From: Welwitschia mirabilis
Lineage: Eukaryota > Gnetophyta > Gnetopsida > Welwitschiales
Direction: 5' to 3'
Assembly (NCBI GenBank): GCA_051453625.1
Contig: JBOZIK010000001.1
Location: forward strand, 35,454,496 to 35,518,495
Length of the DNA: 64,000 nt
This document shows, piece after piece, positions 12,889 through 24,749 of the stretch. Made by a program: the position numbers and the translations under genes. The notes below the pieces were generated by a model. That model had not been told where the DNA came from. It saw only the letters and a program-made list of their open reading frames with translations, and ran no database searches. Positions within the stretch are counted from its first letter, which is position 1. Each line of letters opens with the position of its first letter.

Positions 12889-13165
12889 TACTACAAGAAA
12901 TATAGGCTTTTAAGACATTTCTAAAATGCCTTAAAAGTCTTAAAAAATTCCTTAAAAGATTTAAGATGTTTCTTCATAAAATGATTTAGGTGTTTCTAAA
13001 GAATTTTAATAAACATGCCTCTGAAAAGCTTTTTAAGATGTTTTTTGAAAAAAATGCCTGAAGGCTTTTGAGGCTTTTTTTTCAAGAAATGCCTTAAAAG
13101 TTCTTTTGAGGTGTTTTATTAGATAAACACCTCAAAAGATGTCACCTATGGAAAAAAATAATAAA
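12889..13165 (+). repeat. CACTA left subterminal repeat array (allele A: 15,898-16,165)
   Basis: Many short, partly inverted copies of a motif like aaatgccttaaaag fill the first 270 bases after the terminus. Subterminal motif arrays of this kind are the usual transposase-binding regions of CACTA elements. The corresponding array at the other end lies at 32,690-32,971. Confidence 0.65.
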
Positions 13166-14618
13166 ATAAGTGGATTTCAAGTAGCACTAGGCCTTAAGAC
13201 AAAGAAACTTGAAATAAAATCTCAGTATAACTAATTTAATTTATTAGGTACTTCACAAAAGTCATGTTTTTGAAACAAATGCTATGAGAATCCCCATAGG
13301 AAGATCTTATGTAATCATTTTAAGCCTGTTAATTTACTAAAGTAAAACTTAAAAGGGTTATAAATAAAGGGTTTCACTTAAGATCAATGTAATTTACTAT
13401 TGCAAAGTAAGCGATACTATTCCTAAAAAATACAAGCTTCAGAGAGACAAATTGCTATCGAAAAGTAAATGATAGCTATCAAAATATTTTCTAGTAAGGA
13501 AATAAAATCAATAAATAATTATTAAAAGATCTTGCTTATCTGATAATAACATGCAGTTTCTTGTTGGTCCAAGCTTATTACTCTTAACTATCAAAAAAGT
13601 TGAGGTGTGGCAGGAAAGGGGATTGAAGGGGGATTGTTAAGTAGAAAATAACTAAAATAAGAGATTATACCTTAGCAGAGCCTAAAGAAAATAAAAGGAG
13701 ATACTCTTAATAGGAATTTTATATGAAGTGACAACACTTGTAGATTATCTATTTTTATCGCATAGGGATGAGAATGAAACATATGATTACAGTTTTGAGG
13801 TAAAAGAAGTTAATAAAATATTCCTGAATAAATTGTTTATCACACAGAAAGCCATTTAATTTTTCAAATCCCAAGCATAGTAAAGGGACTTTAAACCTGA
13901 AATCTTAATAAAAGGATGTCTTAAGGAGTAGTAAGTAGCTAGACAGAATGCCATATGGCCAGGGTTTGAAATCTTTAGCGAAGAAGGCATGATACCTGTG
14001 CTTGACAGATGGAATATCACATGTTAAATAAGACTTCATGGATCTCATAATGTAGATCAAAGTTTTCTACATGGCATCACTTACTAAACAACATTTATAG
14101 GTCTTCTTGCTATAGCTCTCATTTTCGCACATTCCTGTGACTTACTAGCAAATACCTATGGCTTACAATTGATGGATAGAGAAGAGACAAAGATAGTGCA
14201 GCATAAAATAAGTAACACAATATCACATGAGAGGTGGACAGGAGGGGCATTAAGTGGATAGCTAGTGCTTCAACTAGTGAACATGGGTTGACCCAGAGAG
14301 TTACAAAGAATAAATGCTATGGAACTTCGTCACAACCAACATTATTTTACCTACATTCATGTCCTCTTGTTTCCTTCTTCATGACCAAGCTTCATTCTTG
14401 TAAATCTTTTTTGCATCATTGTCATTACTGTGCAATGATAACAACTCGTCTACCTATTCTATGAGATCTTCATAGTGTTTCAAACTTGCTTCTAGTCATT
14501 CTAGTAATTAAGGAAGCCTTAGTTCAAGGAAAAGAAATTTTAAAATGGATCATCAAGAAATACTTCTTCCATATGAGCTATTTTTTTGCAAGAAAGAAAA
14601 TTCAAAGATACATGGATG
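13166..14618. other. CACTA interior, no recognisable gene (allele A: 16,166-17,643)
   Basis: No conserved coding motif can be seen. Short frames such as 14,234-14,464 and 17,510-17,698 are not kept open between the two alleles, which argues against coding. Confidence 0.45.
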
Positions 14619-14718
14619 NNNNNNNNNNNNNNNNNNNNNNNNNNNNNNNNNNNNNNNNNNNNNNNNNNNNNNNNNNNNNNNNNNNNNNNNNNNNNNNNNN
14701 NNNNNNNNNNNNNNNNNN

Positions 14719-14792
14719 GCTCTCTCTCTCGCTCTCTCTCGCTCTCTCTCTCTCTCGCTCTCTCTCTCTCTCGCTCTCTCTCTCTCGCTCTT
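14719..14792. repeat. Imperfect (CT)n with gctc interruptions at a contig start
   Basis: The first 74 bases after the gap are CT repeats broken by gctc units, running into tttatgataagtgg. They supply the junction missing at the 11,683-11,782 gap: microsatellite followed by tatgataagt. Confidence 0.9.
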
Positions 14793-17700
14793 TTATGATA
14801 AGTGGAAAATCCTAACATTTCATAAGGCTATGTCCATTCTACCAGCATAAAGGATTATTGTGGTACATAATTTTGCAATCCTTTATGTCTCATTGGATCT
14901 TATTAATAAAAATAGATATATTGCAAAATACAACACACTACTATGAATGGGAGTAACGTAAATGTTGTAAACCCATTGAAGGCATGCAAGAGAAGAAGGA
15001 GAATTGGTTTTCAGAGTATATCACATTCAAACATAGGAATAATGCAAAAAATTAAATGTGCAAGGCAATGTAAATGCAATCTACCCTAGATGAATACCTA
15101 TCTGAGTACTAAATTGACTTGTCAGGAGGATCAGCCCTATGTAATCTAAAACAGTCAAGAAGACTATTACTAACTAAGACCAACTTAGACTATCAAGTGA
15201 GTCAAATAAATATAAGGCAAAATGGTTCTTATGCTACTTTTATCAACCTTAATTAAGGTTGTCCTTAAGACCTATATCGTTAATAATACTATTACCAAAT
15301 TAATAACAACATAATCTATAAGGAAAATTAACAGTATAAATGCATAACAAAAAAATAGAGTTTTATATTAAAAATCAAACTAACATCTAGGTTATAAAAT
15401 AGCTAAGCCTCAATGGAGGATGCATAGCCCTAACCAAGAAAACATCTTTTCATAACCTATGAGATGGATCTCCTACCCTTTGATCTTCTATTATGAAATG
15501 TGTAATGCATTGAAGATAAATGGGAGAGTTATGAGAGGGGGTAGGAGGGGGGTTATTTATAGGGTGAAGGTGAAACCATCACACAGGATGTATTAAAAGA
15601 ATGTGTTCAAATCCAAGAAAGAAATGGATGAAATAGATGAAAGCCAGCTAGCCATTTTAGATGTCGTCCTAGATATCATGGGGACAACCAAGGGGATAAT
15701 AATACATGTTTTATGTTTGTCATCCTGCATGTCATTGGGATAACCATGAAGATGATACCCCTTTAGAAAAGATGACTTCCATAGTACCGACTCTAGTCCA
15801 CATCAACATTCCCTTATGATTTATATAGTGTTGTTATCCTACCTATCATAGGGATGATAGAAGGGATGATAGTCATCTTTGTTCTTTTAGCTTAAGATAC
15901 TATAAGAAATATAGGCTTTTAAGACACTTCTAAAATGCCTTAAAATTCTTAAAAACTTCCTTAAAAACTTTTAATATGTTTCTTCATAAAATGCTTTAGG
16001 TGTTCCTAAGGCATTTTAATAAACATACCTCTAAAAAGCTTTTTAAGATGTTTTTTGAAAAAATGCCTAAAGGCTTTTGAGGCTTTTTTTAAAGAAATGC
16101 CTTAAACATCCTTTTTAGGTGTTTTATTAGATAAACACCTCAAAAGACGTTACCTATGGAAAAAAAATTATAAAATAAGCTAGGATTTCAAGCAGCACCA
16201 GGCCTCAAGACAAAGAAACTTGAAATAAAATCTCAATATAATTAATTTAATTTATTAGATACTTCACAAAAGTCATGTTTTTGAAGCAAATGCTATGAGC
16301 ATCCCCATAGGAAGATCTTATGTAATCATTTTAAGCATGTCAATTTACTAAAGTAAAACTTAAAATGATTATAAATAAAGGGTCTCACTTAAGATCAATA
16401 TAATTTACTATTGCAAAGTAAGCGATACTATTCCCGAAAAATACAAGCTTCAGAGAGACAAATTGCTATCAAAAAGTAAACGATAGCTATCAAACTCTTT
16501 TCTAGTAAGGAAATAAAATCAATAAATAATTATTGAAAGATCTTGCTTATCTGATAATAACATGCAGTTACTTGTTAGTCCAAGATTATTACTCTTAACT
16601 ATCAAAAAAGTTGAGGTGTGGTAGTAGGCGAGGAGGAGGAAGGGGATTGAAGGGGGATTGTTAAGTAGAGAATAACTAAAATAAGAGATTATACCTTAGC
16701 AGAGCATAAAGAAAATAAAAGGAGATACTCTTAATAGGCATTTTATATGAAGCAATAACACTTGTAAATTATCTATTTTTATCACACAGGAATGAGAATC
16801 AAACATATGATTACAGTTTTGAGGTAAAAGAAGTTAATAAAATATTCTTGAATAAATTATCTATCACATAGAAAGCCATTCAATTTTTCAAATCCCAAGC
16901 ATAGTGAAGGGACTTTGAACCTAAAATCTTAATAAAATGATATCTTAAGAAGTAGTAAGTAGCTAGAGAGAATGCCATATGGCCAAGGTTTGAAATCTTC
17001 AACAAAGAAGGCATGATATCTGTGCTTGACAGATGGAATATCACATGTTAAACAAGACTTCATGGATCTCATAATGTAGATCAAAGTTTTCTACATGGCA
17101 TCACTTACTAAACGATGTTTATAGGTCTTCTTACTACAGCTCTCATTTTCACACACCCCTATGACTAACTAGCAGATACCTATGGCTTACAATTAATGGA
17201 TAAAGAAGAGACAAAGATAGTGCAACATAAGATAAGTGACACAATATCACATGAGAAGTGAACAGGAGGGGCATTAAGTGGATAGCTAGTGCTTCAACTA
17301 GTAAACACGGGTTAACTCGGAGAGTTACAAAGAATAAATGCTATGGATCTTCTTCATAACCAACATTATTTTACCTGCTTCCATGTCCTCTTGTTTCCTT
17401 CTTCATAACCAAGCTTCATTCTTGTAAACATTTTTTGCATCATTGTCATCACTGTGCAATGATAACAACTCGTCTACCTATTCTATAAGATCTTCATAGT
17501 GTTTCAAACTTGCTTCTAGTCATTCTAGCAATTAAGGAAGCCTTAGTTCAAGGAAAAGAAATTTTAAAATGGATCATTAAGAAATATTTCTTCTATATGA
17601 GCTATTTTCTTTGCAAGGAAGAAAATTCAAAGATATATGGATGTAAATATCTTTTTAATCATTCGCAGTGCAAGATCCATTACAAAATAGACATCTAATA

Positions 17701-20067
17701 ATCCTAATAATTATAGAAACAACTTTATGATAAGGAGCATCAGAAGTTCCAGTCTTTTTAAGTGGTATAAATAAAGCTATAAGTATTATAATTAATACTA
17801 GTCATGTTTTTAAGCCAGATTAATATGTCCACTTGCCTTCTAGTATTACTAATACATTTCAAAATCAAGCACAAATCTTTTGGATCTTGTTAATGAGACA
17901 ACCATGCAAATAAGATCTTCAAGGATAATCCTCAGCCTTTTACAATAATGAACACCTAAACAAGTAGTCTCAATCTTTTATGAACAAGCATATGATGAGT
18001 GGAAAATGAGGCTTCTTACATTAATTCACTCTATTGAAGCTTAAGTAGTTGCTTAGAATGCCTAATAAGAAGTTAAGCACAAAAGAGGAATATATGCTTC
18101 CAAATTCTGGAAAAGCTTTTTAAAATTTTAGATTGCTAAGAGAACCAAAGAGATTCATTAAAGATGCATTTATATAGTTCTAAAGATTAGATAGACATTA
18201 TAGAACTAGAGTGAAATCAGGAGGTGTACTAAGATAATATTGATAATTCAGTGACAAAAGCAACTCTCAAGATAATTGTTATTTTCATTGCTTGTTTGCA
18301 TTAGATCACCCCTTAAGAATCAGTTTCATAGATCATGAGAAATTTTTAGTTATCTATCAAAACATCCCTATGTTATTTAGTCTAGGATTCTAGACTGAAA
18401 TCAGGAGGGGTACTAAGATAATATTGACAATTCAGTGATAAAAGCAACTCTTCAAACAATTGTTACTTTCATTGCTTGTTTGCATTAGATCACCCCCTAA
18501 CAATTAGTTTCATAGATTATGAGAAATATTTAGTTATCTGTCAAGACATTCCTATGTCATTTAGTCTAGAATTCTACTAAGACAACCTTCTCTACATTGG
18601 GTTTCCTCAATAATACATTGAGTTAACCCTATAAAACTTAGTTTGCAAATGTTGAGAAATTGATAAGATTTTAACTTCAAATTTAAGGGTTGATTATTTT
18701 ATGTTGCTTTTATAGAATCATAAGATAAAAGTAGATAGATATGATATTATTAGTTCAACATATATCACATAAATGGTACCTTGAACTAATTTATTTTCGT
18801 AACAAAGATAACATAAGAAAATATTTTTGTGCTTCCACCTACTTCTTGATTGAGGTTGGTTGCATCATATTCAAATGGCTCTGTCAATGAGAAGAACCAA
18901 GCAATTACTCAAACAATCACTCAGCTAGCTCTTCTTACCTTATACTAGATGCAGAAGTTGGTGAACATGTTTACGGTGGATCCTGGGACCACAGTTAGTT
19001 GGAAGTTTCTAATACTAATGATAATAATGATGATAATATTCCTTATAAGGCTAAAATAAAGGTCGTTCATGGTTTTGTAAGTAATATAATGAGGATGTAG
19101 CATTGTCTTCTCCTTTTGATTGATTTATTTGCTCTATTCAATCCCCATTTTGATATTCCCAACTTTGCTTATCTTTTTTCTTTCTATTGATTCTAGATAT
19201 GTAATTCATGCACTTCTACTATCTAGAAAATACAACTTCAAAAGTGCATTTTTATTGAATTGTAAAATTATTTTATATTAGTTTAGAAGGAAAAACTAAT
19301 AAAAGATAAAGTAAATTTGCAAACTTTTGAGGGGTCCCTTATTTTATCATATTTCTATTAAATATCAATAATTACATTGTCTATTATTTATCCTAGCATA
19401 AGAGAATATTTGATGCATTCATGGATACAGGTCTTACTTGTGCACCTTGAATGCTAAAAGAGGAGAAAAATCAAGGCTTGTGAGGATTCTTCATGTCCCT
19501 ATTTTATGAGTTTCTTTCTGCATTATACTAATAGCTTTATGTTATATATCTAAAGCATATAAATTACCTTTGGCAGCAATATACATTAACATATTTTTGG
19601 TTGAGCAGAATCAACCATTTATGTTCTATAAGAAATTATTAATAATTTGATTAGCAATTAATTCCTCAATTAAATTATTGTGCCAAAAAGAAAGAATCAC
19701 ATCTCACTAAAGGTGATGAATTAGCTTCATCTTCATTCTCATCTTCATCACCCTTCTCAATTTCTTGCAAAAGAAATTAAACCATGAAACATGTCCATGT
19801 AGGATGCGAGAACACACAATGTAGACACAAGAATTTTAAAGAAATACTTTCTTGTCATTATTAGCCCAAAAATAATTGATTGCACTTATACACAATTTCA
19901 GCTCTTAAGATTACCATTAAAATCATCAATAATATATAAAATATGACCATGATTTAGCTTTTACTAAACCAATAGTAGCATGACATTATCTTGGTTATAA
20001 TTTTGTAATATGTAGAAACATTTTTATGTTTGTACTTTTAAGGCTAATATGTAAGCAACTGCAAATT

Positions 20068-20250
20068 TGGACTTAAGAAGTTTGAATAAGTTGGAGCTAT
20101 CTGATAATCTTCTATAAGGGTAATTACCAGAGAACCTATCTAATCATAGACTATTATAACTTTTTTCAAATCGTTTAATATTCAGTAACATAACTGTCTT
20201 AAGAAGCTATCTTAATAGTAGCTTTTCATGTGAGCAAGATCTCTGTCATA
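20068..20250 (+). pseudogene. LRR receptor-like gene fragment inside the CACTA (allele A)
   Basis: This fragment would have been part of a leucine-rich-repeat protein, typically a plasma-membrane receptor kinase or receptor-like protein. The plus-strand reading gives LDLRSLNKLELSDNLL, a stop, then LPENLSNHRLL. This fits the plant LRR pattern LxxLxxLxLSxNxLxGxLPxxL. Stops occur inside the repeat, only one to two repeats are visible, and no kinase domain can be found. It lies between the CACTA termini, so transposon capture of a host fragment is plausible. The LRR match rests on a short motif and could be fortuitous. Confidence 0.4.
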
Positions 20251-23186
20251 CACACATAAAGCTATATGCAGGTGCTTGGGTATGAGAGAGAAGGGATATC
20301 ATATTGTACTACTATGCATGAGAAGCAAAGTAGTCTTGATTTCTATAATTGTGTTCTATAGGATTTGCAATTTAATGTCTAGTGAAAAAATTTTTCCCTC
20401 TAAATTATCAAGTAAGCTATATATCTCTTATGTTTGAGATTAGCTCTATGAATTATTAGGAGAGAGAATTGTGATATGGCTTAAATGGTCTTAGTAATTA
20501 GGCACACCAGAATCTCCAATGAGACTTGAAACCTATAAAAGAAAAAAAAGTCCATATCCTATATTATTTATAGATTGAATTGGCCTTTTTTCATAAACAA
20601 GTTATAGGCAAGACCTTTATTGTGATGCTTATTTTTTCATGTACACACTAGTATAAGTGAGAGTGATCTAAATGTGATATCTTGTTGAAGACTTATGAGA
20701 GAATAATAAGGATTGATTTTTACTAACATAAAGTAACCGAACTTACTGAATAATGTAGAAAATAAAGACACAATGAAAATAAAAATGCAACTAAATATAA
20801 TGAAATGCAAAATGAATCTAAACTACTTTCTTTTAGCCTTAACAAAGGCTACCTTTAAGATCTATATTGCTAATGAAATTGTCTCNNNNNNNNNNNNNNN
20901 NNNNNNNNNNNNNNNNNNNNNNNNNNNNNNNNNNNNNNNNNNNNNNNNNNNNNNNNNNNNNNNNNNNNNNNNNNNNNNNNNNNNNGAAAATTCAAAGATA
21001 CATGGATGTAAATATCTTTTTAATCATTCGCAGTGCAAGCTCCATTACAAAATAGACATCTAATAATCCTAATAATTATAGAAACAACTTTATGATCAGG
21101 AGCATTAAAAGTTCCAGTCTTTTTAAGTGGTATAAATAAAGTTATAAGTATTATAGTTAATACTAGTCATGTTTTTAAGCTAGATTAATATGTCCACTTG
21201 CCTCCTAGTATTAGTAATACATTTTAGAATCAAGCACAAAGCTTTTACAATGATGAACACCTAAATAAGTAGTCTCAATCTTTTATGAACAAGCATATGA
21301 TGAGTGGAAAATATGGCTTCTTACATTAATTCACTCTATTGAAGCTTAAGTAGTTTCTTAGAAAGCCTAATAAGAAGTTAAGCACAAAAGAGGAATAGAT
21401 GCTTTCAAATTCTGGAAAAGCTTTTTAAAATTTTAGATTGCTAATAGAACCAAAGAAATTCATCAAAGATGCATTTATATATTTCTAAAGATTAGATAGA
21501 CATTATAGGACTAGAGTGAAATTAGGAGGGGTACTAAAGATAATATTGAAAATTCAGTGACAAAAGCAACTCTCAAGACAATTGTCATTTTCATTGCTTG
21601 TTTGCATTAGATCACCCCATAACAATTAGTTTCATAGATCATGAGAAATTTTTAGTTGTCTGTCAAAACATCCCTATGTCATTTAGTATAGGATTCTACT
21701 AAGACAACCTTCTCTACACTGGGTTTCCCTAATAATACATTGAGTTAACCCTATAAAACTTAGTTTGAAAATGTTGAGAAATTGATAAGATTTGAACTCC
21801 AAATTTAAGGGTTGATTATTTTATGTTGCTTTTATAGAATCATAAGATAAAAGTAGATAGATATAATATTATTAGTTCAACATGTATCACATAAATGGTA
21901 ACTTGAACTAATTTGTTTTCATAATAAAGATGACATAAGAAAGTATTTTTTGTGCTTCCACCTACTTGTTGATTAAAGTTGATTGCATCATATTCAAATG
22001 GCTCTGTCAATGAGAAGAACCAAGCAATTGCTCAGACAATCATTCAGCTAGCTCTTCTTACCTTATACTAGATGCAAAAGTTGGTGAACATGGTTACGGT
22101 GGATCCTGGGGCCACAGTTAGTTGGAAGTTCCTAATACTAGTAATAATAATGATGATAATATTCCTTATAAGGCTAAAATAAAGGTCATTCATGGTTTTT
22201 TAAGTAATGTAATGAGGATGTAGCATTATCTTCTCCTTTTGATTGATTTACTTGCACTATTCAATCCCCATTTTGATATTCCTAACTTTTCTTATCTTTT
22301 TTCTTTCTATTGATTCTAGCTATGAAATTCATGCACTTCTACTATCTAGAAAATACAACTTAAAAAGTGGATTTTTATTGAATTGTAAAATTATTTTATA
22401 TTAGTTTAGAAGGAAAAACTAATAAAAGACAAAGTAAATTTATAAACTTTTGAGGGGTCCCTTATTTTATTAGATTTCTGTTAAATATCAATAATTACAT
22501 TGTCTATTATTTATCCTAGCATAAGAGAATATTTGATGCATTCATGGATATAGGTCTTACTTGTGCACCTTGAATGCTAAAAGAGGAGAAAAATCAAGGC
22601 TTATGAGGATTCTTCATGTCCCTATTTTGTGATTTTATTTCTGCATTGTACTAATAGCTTTATGTTATATATCTAAAGCATATAAGTTACCTTTGGTAGT
22701 AATATACATTAACATATTTTTGGTTGAGTAAAATCAACCATTTATGTTCTATAAGAAATTATTAATAATGTGATTAGTAATTAATTCCTCAATTAAATTA
22801 TTGTGCTAAAAAGAAAGAATCACATCTCACTAAAGGTGATGAATTAGCTTCATCTTCATCCTCATCTCCATCACCCTTCTCAATTTCTTGCAAAATAAAT
22901 TAAACCATGAAACATGTCCATGTAGGATGCAAGAACACACAATGTAGACATAAGAATTTTAAAGAAATACTTTCTTGTTATTATTAGCTCAAACACAATT
23001 GACTGCACTTATACACAATTTCAGCTCTTAAGATTATCATTAAAATCATTAATAATATATAAAAGATAACCATGATTTAGCTTTTGCTAAACTAATAGTA
23101 GCATGACATTATCTTGGGCAGAATTTTATAACATGTAAAAACATTTTTATGTTTGTACTTTTAAGGCTAATATGTAAGCAACTGCA

Positions 23187-23408
23187 AATTTGGACTTAAG
23201 AAGTTTGAATAAGTTAGAGCTGTTTGATAATCTTCTAAAAGGGTACTTATCAGAGAACCTATCTAACCATAGAGTTCTACAACTTTTTTCAAATCATTTA
23301 ATATTTAGTAACATAACTGTCTTAAGAAGCTATCTTAATAGTAGCTTTTTATGTGAGCAAGATCTTTATCATACATACATAAAGCTATATGCACATGCTT
23401 GGGTATGA
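23187..23408 (+). pseudogene. LRR receptor-like gene fragment inside the CACTA (allele B)
   Basis: Counterpart of the fragment at 20,068-20,250. Here the frame is open for 72 codons from 23,190: MDLRSLNKLELFDNLLKGYL, then SENLSNHRVLQLF. Relative to the other copy the LRR Ser is Phe and the Pro of LPENL is Ser, both explainable by C-to-T changes. It has neither signal peptide nor kinase and is not a complete gene. It lies about 330 bases to the left of the nested LTR element. Confidence 0.4.
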
Positions 23409-23741
23409 GAGAGAAGGGATATCATATTGTACTACTATGTATGAGGAGCAAAGTAGTCTTGATTTCTATAATTGTGTTCTCTAGGATTTGCAATTAATAT
23501 CTAGTGGAAAAAATTTTCCCTCTAAATTATCAAGTAAGCTATATATCCCTTATGTTTAAGATTATCTCTGTGAATTATTAGGAGAGAGAATTATGATATG
23601 GCTTAAATGGTCTTATTAATTAGACACACCAGAATCTCCAATGAGACTTGGAACCTTTAAAAGAAAAAAAATGTCCATATCCTATATTATTTATAGATTG
23701 AATTGGCCTTTTCTTCATAAATGAGTTATAGGCAGGACCTC

Positions 23742-24733
23742 TATTATGATGCTTATTTTTGCATGCGGATACTAGTATGAGTGAGAGGGATCTAAATGTG
23801 ATATCTTATTAAAGAATTATGAGAGAAGAACAAGAATTGATTTTTACTAAAGTAAAGTAACCGAACTTAATGAACAATGTAGAAAATAGAGACACAATTG
23901 AAATACAAATGCAACTAAATATAAATGAAATGCAAATGAACCTAAACTACTTTCTTTTAGCCTTAACAAAGGCTACAATTAAGATCTATATCACCAATGA
24001 AATTGTTACTAGATCTAGGGCAACATAAACCATAAGGAACATCTATTAAACTAATATGAATAAAATGAAAATAGATTTTTATATTAAAAAGGAACCAACA
24101 TCTGGATTATAAAACAGTAGGGCCTCAATGGAGGATGCACAGCCCTCCACCAAGGAAATGTCTTTCTATAACTCTTGAGATGGATCTTCCATCCTTCTAT
24201 CTCTTGTCATGAGAATTTTTAATGCATCAAAAATAGAGAGGAGAATCGAAGAGGGTCTTATTTATAAGATTACACAGCAGAAAATAACAACAAAAGGCAC
24301 TCCAAAACATTCTCCATTAAAAAAGAAATGGATGAAATGGTTAAGGTCGGTTGTCAGAGTTAGTTATAGTGGTCATCTTCTCTGTCATCTAGAAAGCAAA
24401 GGGGACAACAACTCATTACAAAAGATAATTTAGCAGATGACTCAGTAGTCCATGTTAGCATTAAATGTAATCATCGTCTTATCTGTCATGGGGACAACAT
24501 AGGGGATAATGGCCTTCTTTACTCATCTGAGTAAGAAGAAGTTAGCCTTTCTATCAATAATATTCCTCCAAAGCTCTTTGTATCAGAATATGTTTTTAAT
24601 GCTTTAAATATTGCTAAGAATTGCACATATTTAAGATCTTTTATTGATTCTCCAAAATCCTCAGAATTACACCTAAACCTGTGTAAATATCCTGCAAAAC
24701 CCCATCAAATAACCACAAATTGGTAATGCATCA
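23742..24733 (-). repeat. 3' LTR of the nested family-R element
   Basis: Colinear with the LTR at 29,512-30,436. Shared blocks include gcctcaatggaggatgcac (near 24,122) and cctccaaagct (near 24,567). The part around 24,520-24,570 corresponds to the site where the CACTA inserted in the solo LTR, but it is uninterrupted here. Confidence 0.75.
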
Positions 24734-24749
24734 TAGCCTCTCACTTAGC
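24734..24749 (-). promoter_or_regulatory. Polypurine tract of the nested element
   Basis: The minus strand reads GCTAAGTGAGAGGCTA directly before the LTR start TGATGCATTACC. The equivalent position of the element at the right window end reads AAGCTAAGGGGGGGGC. This is the expected priming site for plus-strand synthesis. Confidence 0.7.

Larger units (their letters stand above)
11783..17643. repeat. 2.84-kb direct duplication around gap 14,619-14,718 (copy B 11,783-14,618, copy A 14,793-17,643)
   Basis: The two blocks are colinear over their whole length with a few percent difference by eye. Copy B ends at the gap in a 23-base string ending catggatg. That same 23-mer is the first sequence after the gap at 20,985, while copy A runs through the position without a break. 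The simplest reading is that copies A and B are two haplotypes of one locus placed in series, not a true tandem duplication. Confidence 0.8.
17620..24000. repeat. 3-kb direct duplication around gap 20,886-20,985 (A 17,620-20,885, B 20,986-24,000)
   Basis: The blocks are colinear with a few percent difference plus indels. Copy A has a 184-bp tandem duplication (units starting near 18,208 and 18,392) and about 60 bases near 17,880-17,938 that copy B lacks. Copy A stops at the gap inside a family-R LTR, whereas copy B reads through it. These are probably haplotypes of one locus. Confidence 0.8.

Noticed and set aside
11783-17643. The two 2.84-kb blocks as LTRs of one giant retrotransposon, or as a true tandem duplication
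   Set aside because: The breaks coincide exactly with 100-N gaps. The blocks contain a CACTA terminus and part of an R LTR rather than LTR ends, and the 23-base junction match links the first block to the contig at 20,986.
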